The notes beneath the pieces were generated by a model. That model did not search any database and was not told the DNA's origin. It worked only from the letters and a program-made list of their open reading frames with translations. DNA of 12,471 nucleotides from an uncultured Collinsella sp. (GTDB lineage: Bacteria > Actinomycetota > Coriobacteriia > Coriobacteriales > Coriobacteriaceae): NCBI GenBank assembly GCA_900541685.1, contig UQKM01000036.1, positions 1 to 12,471 on the forward strand, in the 5' to 3' direction. The translations under genes and the position numbers were made by a program. Every line of letters begins with the position of its first letter. The stretch's first letter is position 1. Below are positions 7,269 to 12,392 of the stretch, in pieces.

Positions 7269-7715
7269 GTGCGTGCGGTGGTGCAGCGCGTACTCAACGC
7301 CGGCGTGACGGTCGACGGCGAGTGCGTGGGCAAAATTGGGCGCGGCTATCTGGTGCTGCTGGGCGTGGGCCACGGCGACACGCGCGCCGAGGCCGATAAG
7401 CTGTGGGGCAAGCTCCGGGGCTTGCGCATCAACGAGGACGAGAACGGCAAGACCAACCTGGCACTTGCCGATGTCGACGGCGAGGTGCTCGTGGTGTCGC
7501 AGTTCACGCTGTTCGCTGACTGCCGCCACGGTCGCCGTCCGTCGTTTACCGATGCAGGCGCGCCCGATGTTGCCAACGAGCTCTACGAGTACTTCCTGAC
7601 GCTCGTTCGTCAAGATGTCGAACACGTGGCGCACGGCATCTTTGGCGCCGATATGAAAGTCGACTTGGTCAACGACGGCCCATTCACCATCGTCTTGGAC
7701 ACGGACAACCTTTAG
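7269..7715 (+). CDS. dtd: D-aminoacyl-tRNA deacylase
   Basis: This enzyme cleaves D-amino acids (and mis-loaded glycine) from tRNA, so that they do not block or enter translation. The 148-residue protein matches the family from the first residue: MRAVVQRV, then SQFTLF (77-82) with the conserved active-site Ser-Gln, and N-D-G-P-F-T (135-140) containing the cross-subunit Gly-cisPro motif that enforces chirality. It acts as a homodimer in the cytosol. The start codon is GTG, chosen because it gives the canonical N-terminus and is preceded by GAGGAG overlapping the end of rdgB. Its presence beside murI, which produces a D-amino acid, makes functional sense, although co-regulation is only inferred. 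A strong palindrome begins directly at its stop codon. Confidence 0.95.
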   Translation: MRAVVQRVLNAGVTVDGECVGKIGRGYLVLLGVGHGDTRAEADKLWGKLRGLRINEDENGKTNLALADVDGEVLVVSQFTLFADCRHGRRPSFTDAGAPDVANELYEYFLTLVRQDVEHVAHGIFGADMKVDLVNDGPFTIVLDTDNL

Positions 7716-7743
7716 GTTACGCGGTTTTACCAAACCGCGTAAC
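7716..7743. repeat. GTTACGCGG palindrome, copy 1 (after dtd)
   Basis: GTTACGCGGTTT (7716-7727) is perfectly complementary to AAACCGCGTAAC (7732-7743) with a TACC loop: a 12-bp stem beginning right at the dtd stop. No T run follows. It is the sister of the palindrome after lysS, with which it shares GTTACGCGGTT and AACCGCGTAAC. It may work as an atypical terminator or mRNA 3'-end stabiliser, or be a dispersed repeat. Confidence 0.75.
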
Positions 7744-7779
7744 AACTGGTCATGCGAGGTTGTCGTCTGGTACGTATTT

Positions 7780-7795
7780 GGGACGGGGTTTATTT
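7780..7795. repeat. GGGAC-type short repeat upstream of veg
   Basis: GGGACGGGG followed by TTTATTT closely resembles GGGACAGG followed by TTTATTTT at 6492-6507, and, on the other strand, GGGACGG followed by TTTTTAT at about 2143-2156. All three copies are intergenic. Too short to be sure it is more than chance. Confidence 0.35.
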
Positions 7796-7801
7796 AGCTA
7801 C

Positions 7802-7831
7802 TTGCATATGGCGGCAGCAGGGTGCTATAGT
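7802..7831 (+). promoter_or_regulatory. Promoter of veg-ispE
   Basis: TTGCAT (7802-7807) and TATAGT (7826-7831) are 18 bp apart, a good SigA-type promoter. The start of transcription would fall near 7838, leaving a leader of about 60 bases before veg. Confidence 0.65.
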
Positions 7832-7851
7832 ATTAGAGTTTTGTCTATCTT

Positions 7852-7871
7852 AGGGGTATTATCCCCTTTTT
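7852..7871 (+). promoter_or_regulatory. Terminator-like hairpin in the veg leader
   Basis: AGGGG (7852-7856) pairs with CCCCT (7863-7867) around a six-base AT-rich loop, and five Ts follow in total (7867-7871). It lies between the likely transcription start and the veg ribosome site, where an attenuator would sit. The stem is short, so it may only pause RNA polymerase. Confidence 0.4.
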
Positions 7872-7898
7872 GAATTGCACCTTCTGGAGGCCCTGTTC

Positions 7899-8195
7899 AT
7901 GGAAGAGATGGAAGTCAATCACGTCGACGACATCCACGAGAAGCTGACCGATATGGTGGGCGATCGCGTCAAGGTGAAGGCCAACATGGGCCGCACCCGC
8001 GTCGTCGAGCGCATGGGCACCATCAAGAGCGTCCACCCCGCCGTCTTTATCGTCGAGGTTGACGAACGTCGCGGCCGCAAGTCGCGTCAGTCCTACCAGT
8101 ATATCGATGTCCTCACCGGGCAGGTCGAGCTGTTCGACCCCGAGAGCGGTGAGCACATTTTTACCCCGCTCGGCAATCAGCTCGAGGAGCACTAA
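7899..8195 (+). CDS. veg: Veg family protein
   Basis: Veg is a small protein named in Bacillus subtilis, where it is strongly transcribed in vegetative cells and has been linked to biofilm gene control; its molecular activity is not settled. The match here rests on the shared pattern G-x-R-x-x-x-K-A-N-x-G-R (about residues 21-35), followed by E-R-x-G, P-x-V-F-I and S-Y-x-Y-x-D-x-L-T-x-x-V-E-L, a beta-rich fold. The protein has 98 residues, against about 86 in Bacillus, with a short acidic N-terminal extension. The ATG at 7899 is chosen for GGAGG eight bases upstream; an upstream in-frame TTG has no such site and a second ATG three codons in is possible. The stop is two bases from ispE, reproducing the veg-ispE neighbourhood known from Firmicutes. 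Confidence 0.85.
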   Translation: MEEMEVNHVDDIHEKLTDMVGDRVKVKANMGRTRVVERMGTIKSVHPAVFIVEVDERRGRKSRQSYQYIDVLTGQVELFDPESGEHIFTPLGNQLEEH

Positions 8196-8197
8196 CG

Positions 8198-9091
8198 GTG
8201 ACCGATCGGTCCCTGACTCTTTCCGCGCCGGCAAAGATTAACCTCTACCTGGGGGTTCATACCGAGCGCGATGACCGCGGCTACCACAGGGTCGATTCCC
8301 TGATGGCAGCCGTCGGTCTTTCCGATTCCGTGACGGTCGCGCCGGCGCAGGCGCTGACCGTCCAGACGGTTCCGGCATCAGATTTTCCCATGCAAAAGAA
8401 TACGGCGTATCGGGCTGCGGTTGCTATGGCCGAGCATTATGGTCGCGAGGCAAACATCTGCGTGACGATTGAGAAGCGCATTCCATTGTGCGCCGGCTTG
8501 GGCGGCCCCTCGACGGATGCGGCCGCGGTCATTGTCGCCTTGGCGGAGCTCTGGGGAATTGATCGCACCGACCCCGCGCTCGACGACATTGCGCGGGGTA
8601 TTGGTGCTGACGTCCCGTTCTTTTTGCACGCGAGCCTTGCGTTCTACGTAGGTGGGGGAGACGTGCTGGCAACTGAGTATCCCGCGCTGCCCGCAACGCC
8701 CGTCGTGTTGGTCAAGCCGCGCGAGGCAAGCGTTTCGACAATTGAAGCCTATCGACGTTTTGACGAGGCTCCGGTGCCTGCAGACAAGCCCGGCGCGATG
8801 GCTTCTGCCTTGCATGCTGGTGATGCCGAGACGGCATATGCGCTCATCCATAACAACCTGGGTGTCATTTCCGCACAGATGGAGCCGCAGATTCAAATGG
8901 TTCTCGATTGGCTGCGTAAACAGGACGGCACCGTTGCTGTAGATGTGTGCGGATCGGGTGCCTGCTCATTTGCCATTTGCGACACCGCCGCCACGGCCGA
9001 AAGGCTTGCCGACGCTGCCCTGCAAAACGGCTGGTGGTCCTGCGCGACGGAGCTCATTCCCAACACGGTTCGCATCGAAGTGCCAAAGTAG
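8198..9091 (+). CDS. ispE: 4-(cytidine 5'-diphospho)-2-C-methyl-D-erythritol kinase
   Basis: This GHMP-family kinase phosphorylates CDP-methylerythritol at the 2-hydroxyl in the MEP route to isopentenyl diphosphate, which supplies undecaprenyl phosphate, quinones and other isoprenoids. The 297-residue protein starts with APAKINLYLGV (the Lys and Asn lie in the active site). The ATP-binding glycine loop is P-L-C-A-G-L-G-G-P-S-T-D-A (96-108), a slight variant of the common GGGSSDA form, and GADVPFF (136-142) holds the catalytic Asp138. The C-terminal SGSGAC-like segment near residue 251 is also typical. The GTG start is preceded by GAGGAG located in the last codons of veg, so the two genes are co-translated from one mRNA. 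No terminator is seen before the tRNA gene downstream. Confidence 0.95.
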   Translation: MTDRSLTLSAPAKINLYLGVHTERDDRGYHRVDSLMAAVGLSDSVTVAPAQALTVQTVPASDFPMQKNTAYRAAVAMAEHYGREANICVTIEKRIPLCAGLGGPSTDAAAVIVALAELWGIDRTDPALDDIARGIGADVPFFLHASLAFYVGGGDVLATEYPALPATPVVLVKPREASVSTIEAYRRFDEAPVPADKPGAMASALHAGDAETAYALIHNNLGVISAQMEPQIQMVLDWLRKQDGTVAVDVCGSGACSFAICDTAATAERLADAALQNGWWSCATELIPNTVRIEVPK

Positions 9092-9126
9092 TAAAAATTT
9101 CTCTAGCACACGACGGAAATCTTTGT

Positions 9127-9135
9127 TACTATAGT
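9127..9135 (+). promoter_or_regulatory. Probable -10 region of the tRNA-Pro gene
   Basis: TACTATAGT, containing overlapping TACTAT and TATAGT hexamers, ends nine bases before the first base of the tRNA, the right distance for a -10 box. The TATAGT matches the veg -10. A clear -35 is not visible. Confidence 0.45.
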
Positions 9136-9143
9136 CGAGCTAA

Positions 9144-9220
9144 CGGGTTGTGGCTCAGTTTGGTAGAGCACTGCGTTCGGGACGCAGGGGTCGCTGGTTC
9201 AAATCCAGTCAACCCGACCA
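9144..9220 (+). tRNA. tRNA-Pro, anticodon CGG
   Basis: The 77 bases fold into a full cloverleaf. The acceptor CGGGTTG (9144-9150) pairs with CAACCCG (9210-9216), followed by discriminator A and an encoded CCA (9218-9220). The D stem is GCTC/GAGC. The anticodon stem is CTGCG/CGCAG with loop TTCGGGA, so the anticodon is CGG and decodes CCG, a favoured proline codon in a GC-rich genome. The T loop is TTCAAAT. The C1-G72 pair is characteristic of bacterial tRNA-Pro. A gene for TGG- or GGG-anticodon tRNA-Pro must exist elsewhere. Confidence 0.96.
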
Positions 9221-9230
9221 GAGCATGAGG

Positions 9231-9259
9231 AGGGATCGCTTCTTGCGGTCCCTTTTTTT
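9231..9259 (+). terminator. Intrinsic terminator of tRNA-Pro
   Basis: GGGATCGC (9232-9239) pairs with GCGGTCCC (9245-9252) with one wobble and a five-base loop; the outer A9231-T9253 extends the stem, and a run of seven Ts follows. It starts ten bases after the encoded CCA. Confidence 0.92.
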
Positions 9260-9267
9260 AGCTATTG

Positions 9268-9296
9268 TTGTGATACCGCGATACCCGCGGTATACT
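9268..9296 (+). promoter_or_regulatory. tatA promoter with an overlapping palindrome
   Basis: TTGTGA (9268-9273) and TATACT (9291-9296) are exactly 17 bp apart, a good SigA-type promoter. The spacer is occupied by a perfect palindrome, ATACCGCG (9273-9280) and CGCGGTAT (9286-9293) with a five-base centre, which overlaps the last base of the -35 and the first three of the -10. A repressor bound there would block RNA polymerase; no known operator is recognised. Confidence 0.65.
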
Positions 9297-9332
9297 CATT
9301 CGAGCTTGTCTCGCTGTATTGTGGAGGTCTAC

Positions 9333-9608
9333 ATGTTTGGACTGAGGGCTCCTGAGCTCATCATTATTCTCGTCGTTGTCCTGATTATCTTCGGGCCCAA
9401 GAACCTGCCGAAGCTCGGCAAGTCCCTCGGCTCTACCGTCAAGAATATCCGCGAGGGTATGGAGGGCGACGATAAGGCCGAGACCAAGCAGGCCGAGGAG
9501 GTCGTGGTCGAGCAGTCCGAGGAGGACAAGGAGATCGCTGAGCTCGAGGCCAAGCTCGCTGCTGCCAAGAAGAAGCAGGCAGAGGACAGCGACGCGGACG
9601 CAGAGTAG
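9333..9608 (+). CDS. tatA: Twin-arginine translocase subunit TatA
   Basis: TatA forms the size-adjustable pore of the Tat pathway, which exports folded proteins with twin-arginine signal peptides across the cytoplasmic membrane. The 91-residue protein has the family layout: a very short N-terminus, one hydrophobic helix (about 9-20, nearly all Ile, Leu and Val) with Glu8 at its start, the hinge F-G-P-K (20-23), then an amphipathic helix (LPKLGKSLG and onward to about 45) and a highly charged, Glu- and Lys-rich tail likely to be helical or disordered. The start at 9333 is fixed by GGAGG five bases upstream and by the TatA N-terminus; the longer reading frame runs back into the tRNA. It has its own promoter and terminator. 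TatC is not in this window. TatB and TatA are hard to separate by sequence, but the charged tail and lone gene favour TatA. Confidence 0.92.
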   Translation: MFGLRAPELIIILVVVLIIFGPKNLPKLGKSLGSTVKNIREGMEGDDKAETKQAEEVVVEQSEEDKEIAELEAKLAAAKKKQAEDSDADAE

Positions 9609-9633
9609 TCCCATCCCTTTGGGGTGAGCACCT

Positions 9634-9666
9634 GACCGGCTTGCCCGCAGGCTAGCCGGTCTTTTT
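9634..9666 (+). terminator. Intrinsic terminator of tatA
   Basis: GACCGGCT (9634-9641) pairs with AGCCGGTC (9654-9661); inside, GCC pairs with GGC across one mismatch, leaving a CGCA loop. TTTTT (9662-9666) and a further T-rich stretch follow. Confidence 0.9.
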
Positions 9667-9714
9667 CGTTTTGTTGACAGTTGATTGTTTGATCAGAGTT
9701 GGGGAGATATCCGT

Positions 9715-10185
9715 ATGGACGCAAGCCAGATCGTACTGACCGCTGAGGGCCGCCAGAAGCTCGTCGAGGAGCTCGCTTGGCGTGAGGGCGATTACGCCAA
9801 GGAGATCGTCGAGGACATCAAGGAAGCCCGCGCGTTCGGCGACCTTTCGGAGAACTCCGAGTACGATGCCGCCAAGGACAAGCAGGCCCAGAACGCCGCT
9901 CGTATTGCCGAGATCCAGGCCATCCTTGCCAACGCTCAGGTTGCTGCCACCACAGGTGATCTGACCGTCTCCATCGGTTCCACCGTTTCTCTGATTGATC
10001 CCAACGGTGAGGTCATGGAAGTCACGCTCGTCGGTACCACCGAGACCAACTCGCTCGAGCACAAGATTTCCAACGAGTCTCCGGTCGGCCACGCCATCAT
10101 CGGTCACGGCGAGGGCGACTCCGTCGAGGTCGTTACGCCTTCCGGCAAGACCCGCGTCTACACCATCGCCAAGATTGCACGCTAG
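9715..10185 (+). CDS. greA: Transcription elongation factor GreA
   Basis: GreA enters the secondary channel of RNA polymerase and stimulates cleavage of the nascent RNA in backtracked complexes, restarting elongation. The 156-residue protein has the two expected domains: an N-terminal antiparallel coiled coil (about 1-78) and a C-terminal FKBP-like domain (about 83-156). The coiled-coil tip reads G-D-L-S-E-N-S-E-Y (42-50), with Asp43 and Glu46 as the acidic residues that place the catalytic magnesium; this distinguishes GreA/GreB cleavage factors from inhibitory relatives. The ATG at 9715 follows GGGGAG at a normal distance; an upstream TTG would add ten unlike-family residues. TTGACA at 9674-9679 has no matching -10, so the promoter is unclear. 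A terminator follows, and then lysS, a greA-lysS order also seen in other Gram-positive genomes. Confidence 0.95.
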   Translation: MDASQIVLTAEGRQKLVEELAWREGDYAKEIVEDIKEARAFGDLSENSEYDAAKDKQAQNAARIAEIQAILANAQVAATTGDLTVSIGSTVSLIDPNGEVMEVTLVGTTETNSLEHKISNESPVGHAIIGHGEGDSVEVVTPSGKTRVYTIAKIAR

Positions 10186-10213
10186 ACCACGGTCCCGCGT
10201 AAAGGTATGTTTT

Positions 10214-10246
10214 CGCTCCCTGGGACCGAATCCTGGGGAGCGTTTT
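10214..10246 (+). terminator. Terminator hairpin between greA and lysS
   Basis: CGCTCCC (10214-10220) pairs with GGGAGCG (10236-10242); the stem extends inward through TGGGA and TCCTG with two wobble pairs to a CCGAA loop, and TTTT follows. Only 18 bases separate it from the lysS start, and no separate lysS promoter is evident, so read-through probably feeds lysS. An upstream CGGTCCC can pair with part of it. Confidence 0.8.
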
Positions 10247-10264
10247 AGTTTGAGGAGCTAACTT

Positions 10265-12229
10265 ATGGCAGAGAACCAGAACGCCGCAGATCAGGCATCG
10301 ACGCTCAACGACGAGCGCGCCACCCGCCTGGCCAAGCGCGCCGCCCTGTTCGAGGCGGGCCAGAACCCCTATCCCGAGCACTCTGAGCTTGAGGACTACG
10401 TTGCCGATATCGAGACTAAGTACGCCGAGCTTGCCGATGGCGAGGACACCGAGGACGTCGTGAAGATCGCCGGCCGTGTGGTCGCCAAGCGCGGTCAGGG
10501 CAAGATCATGTTCATCGTCGTGCGCGATGCGACTGCCGAGATTCAGCTGTTCTGCCGAATCAACGACATGGACGAGGCTGCCTGGAATACGCTCAAGTCC
10601 CTCGATCTGGGCGACATCCTGGGCGTGACCGGCGTGGTCGTGCGCACCCAGCGCGGCCAGCTTTCCGTTGCCCCTAAGAGCGCGACCCTGCTTGCCAAGG
10701 CCGTTCGTCCGCTGCCCGAGAAGTTCCACGGTCTTTCCGACAAGGAGACCCGCTATCGCCAGCGCTATGTCGACCTGATCGCCAACGACGACGTTCGCGA
10801 GACCTTCCGTAAGCGTTCGCAGATCCTCTCCACCTTCCGTCGCTTTATGGAGTCCGACGGCTACATGGAGGTCGAGACCCCCATCCTGCAGACCATCCAG
10901 GGCGGCGCTACTGCCAAGCCGTTCATCACGCACTTCAACGCGCTCGATCAGGAGTGCTACCTGCGTATTGCCACCGAGCTGCACCTCAAGCGCTGCATCG
11001 TCGGTGGTTTTGAGCGCGTGTTCGAGATCGGCCGTATCTTCCGTAACGAGGGCATGGACCTTACCCACAACCCCGAGTTCACCACGATGGAGGCCTACCG
11101 TGCCTTCTCCGACCTCGAGGGCATGAAGGCGCTCGCCCAGGGCGTTATTAAGGCGGCTAACAAGGCCATCGGCAATCCCGAGGTCATCGAGTACCAGGGC
11201 CAGACCATCGACCTTTCTGGTGAGTGGGCCAGCCGTCCCATGACCGACATCGTCTCCGACGTGCTCGGCAAGCAGGTCACCATCGACACGCCGGTCGAGG
11301 AGCTTGCTGCCGCCGCACGCGAGAAGGGCCTGGAGATTAAGCCCGAGTGGACCGCCGGCAAGATCATCGCCGAGGTTTACGATGAGCTGGGCGAGGACAC
11401 CATCGTCAACCCGACATTCGTGTGCGATTACCCCATCGAGGTCAGCCCGCTCGCCAAGCGTTTTGAGGACGACCCGCGCCTGACGCACCGCTTTGAGCTG
11501 GTTATCGCCGGCCACGAGTACGCCAACGCGTTCTCCGAGCTCAACGACCCGGTCGACCAGGCCGAGCGCTTTGCCGCCCAGATGGCTGAGAAGGCTGGCG
11601 GCGACGACGAGGCCATGGAGTACGACGAGGACTACGTGCGCGCCCTCGAGTACGGTATGCCTCCCGCGGGCGGCATCGGTATCGGTATCGACCGCGTGGT
11701 CATGCTGCTCACCAACCAGGCTTCCATCCGCGACGTGCTACTGTTCCCGCACATGAAGCCCGAGAAGGGTTTCCAGTCCGGTGCCGCTGCCGCTAAGGCT
11801 GCTGAGGCCGGCAACACCGCGAGCCCGTTCGTCAAGCCGCTCAAGCCCACGGTTGATTACTCCAAGATCGCCGTCGAGCCGCTGTTTGAGGAGTTCGTCG
11901 ACTTTGATACCTTCTCCAAGAGCGATTTCCGCGCTGTGAAGGTCAAGGCGTGCGAGGCCGTCAAGAAGTCCAAGAAGCTGCTGAACTTTACGCTCGACGA
12001 CGGCACTGGCACCGACCGTACCATCCTCTCCGGCATTCACGGTTATTATGAGCCCGAGGACCTGGTCGGCAAGACGCTGCTCGCCATCACCAACCTGCCT
12101 CCGCGCAAGATGATGGGCATTCCCAGCTGCGGCATGCTCATCAGCGCTATCCACGAGGAGGATGGTGAGGAGCGTCTCAACCTGATCCAGCTCGACGCCT
12201 CCATCCCCGCCGGCGCAAAGATGTACTAA
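10265..12229 (+). CDS. lysS: Lysyl-tRNA synthetase (class II) with C-terminal tRNA-binding domain
   Basis: LysRS charges tRNA-Lys with lysine in the cytosol. The 654-residue protein is about 150 longer than the usual 490-510. Residues 66-165 form the anticodon-binding OB fold (IAGRVVAKRGQGKI region). The class II catalytic core follows: ETPILQ near 199, motif 2 with FRNEG (259-263) and HNPEFT, and motif 3 with GGIGIGIDR (469-477). After an Ala-rich linker (about 505-535), residues 545-654 make an EMAPII-like OB fold of the kind found at the C-terminus of many MetRS proteins, including FRAVKV, LVGK, LPPRKMMGI and SCGMLI motifs. This appendage normally adds non-specific tRNA affinity and may dimerise. 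GAGGAG eight bases upstream supports the ATG. It lies downstream of greA, separated by a terminator hairpin, and ends at a palindrome. Confidence 0.95.
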   Translation: MAENQNAADQASTLNDERATRLAKRAALFEAGQNPYPEHSELEDYVADIETKYAELADGEDTEDVVKIAGRVVAKRGQGKIMFIVVRDATAEIQLFCRINDMDEAAWNTLKSLDLGDILGVTGVVVRTQRGQLSVAPKSATLLAKAVRPLPEKFHGLSDKETRYRQRYVDLIANDDVRETFRKRSQILSTFRRFMESDGYMEVETPILQTIQGGATAKPFITHFNALDQECYLRIATELHLKRCIVGGFERVFEIGRIFRNEGMDLTHNPEFTTMEAYRAFSDLEGMKALAQGVIKAANKAIGNPEVIEYQGQTIDLSGEWASRPMTDIVSDVLGKQVTIDTPVEELAAAAREKGLEIKPEWTAGKIIAEVYDELGEDTIVNPTFVCDYPIEVSPLAKRFEDDPRLTHRFELVIAGHEYANAFSELNDPVDQAERFAAQMAEKAGGDDEAMEYDEDYVRALEYGMPPAGGIGIGIDRVVMLLTNQASIRDVLLFPHMKPEKGFQSGAAAAKAAEAGNTASPFVKPLKPTVDYSKIAVEPLFEEFVDFDTFSKSDFRAVKVKACEAVKKSKKLLNFTLDDGTGTDRTILSGIHGYYEPEDLVGKTLLAITNLPPRKMMGIPSCGMLISAIHEEDGEERLNLIQLDASIPAGAKMY

Positions 12230-12232
12230 CTA

Positions 12233-12259
12233 GTTACGCGGTTCGTAGAACCGCGTAAC
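12233..12259. repeat. GTTACGCGG palindrome, copy 2 (after lysS)
   Basis: GTTACGCGGTTC (12233-12244) is perfectly complementary to GAACCGCGTAAC (12248-12259) with a GTA loop. It begins three bases after the lysS stop and has no T tract. Eleven bases of each arm match the element after dtd. The following CGCGTAACGGCTC (12252-12264) also occurs exactly at 2091-2103, just inside the asnB terminator region. Confidence 0.75.
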
Positions 12260-12272
12260 GGCTCGACGCTGC

Positions 12273-12371
12273 GCGGGCCGCATTTGGACAATCTGACGTT
12301 CAACTTCAAGGGCGCGACCAGAAGGTCAGCGCCCTTTCGTTTCACGTCACCTTGTCTCAAATGCGGCCCGC
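12273..12371. repeat. 99-nt near-palindromic rod-like element containing a terminator hairpin
   Basis: GCGGGCCGCATTTG (12273-12286) is the exact reverse complement of bases 12358-12371. The pairing continues with GACAA/TTGTC across one bulged T, then TGACGT (12294-12299) with ACGTCA (12344-12349), then after an internal loop AAGGGCGC/GCGCCCTT and GACC/GGTC around an AGAA loop. In all about 37 base pairs make one long rod. It does not code for protein. The inner hairpin, followed by TCGTTT, could end lysS transcripts. The outer arms suggest a structured RNA, a small mobile repeat (MITE-like) or a bidirectional terminator. Confidence 0.7.
12308..12342 (+). terminator. Likely terminator of lysS (inner hairpin)
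   Basis: AAGGGCGC (12308-12315) and GACC (12316-12319) pair with GGTC (12324-12327) and GCGCCCTT (12329-12336), with a single bulged A and an AGAA loop. The tail TCGTTT is a broken T run, so efficiency may be moderate. Confidence 0.65.
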
Positions 12372-12392
12372 TCGCTGACTTATGCTCAACCT

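Noticed and set aside
9150..9332. N-terminal extension of tatA back into the tRNA
   Set aside because: It would overlap the tRNA, its terminator and the tatA promoter; TatA proteins begin right before the membrane helix and GGAGG precedes the ATG at 9333.
9674..9679. Perfect TTGACA upstream of greA as a promoter
   Set aside because: No -10-like hexamer occurs at 16-18 bp downstream (9696-9703 reads GAGTTGGG), and it lies within the T-rich tail region of the tatA terminator.
10186..10264. T-box riboswitch controlling lysS
   Set aside because: The gap is only 79 bases and lacks the TGGNACCGCG T-box sequence and room for Stem I; the hairpin is better read as the greA terminator.
10133..11515. 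Long minus-strand frame opposite lysS
   Set aside because: Mirror of the strongly biased lysS coding sequence; it also runs through the greA-lysS terminator, which a real gene would be unlikely to do.
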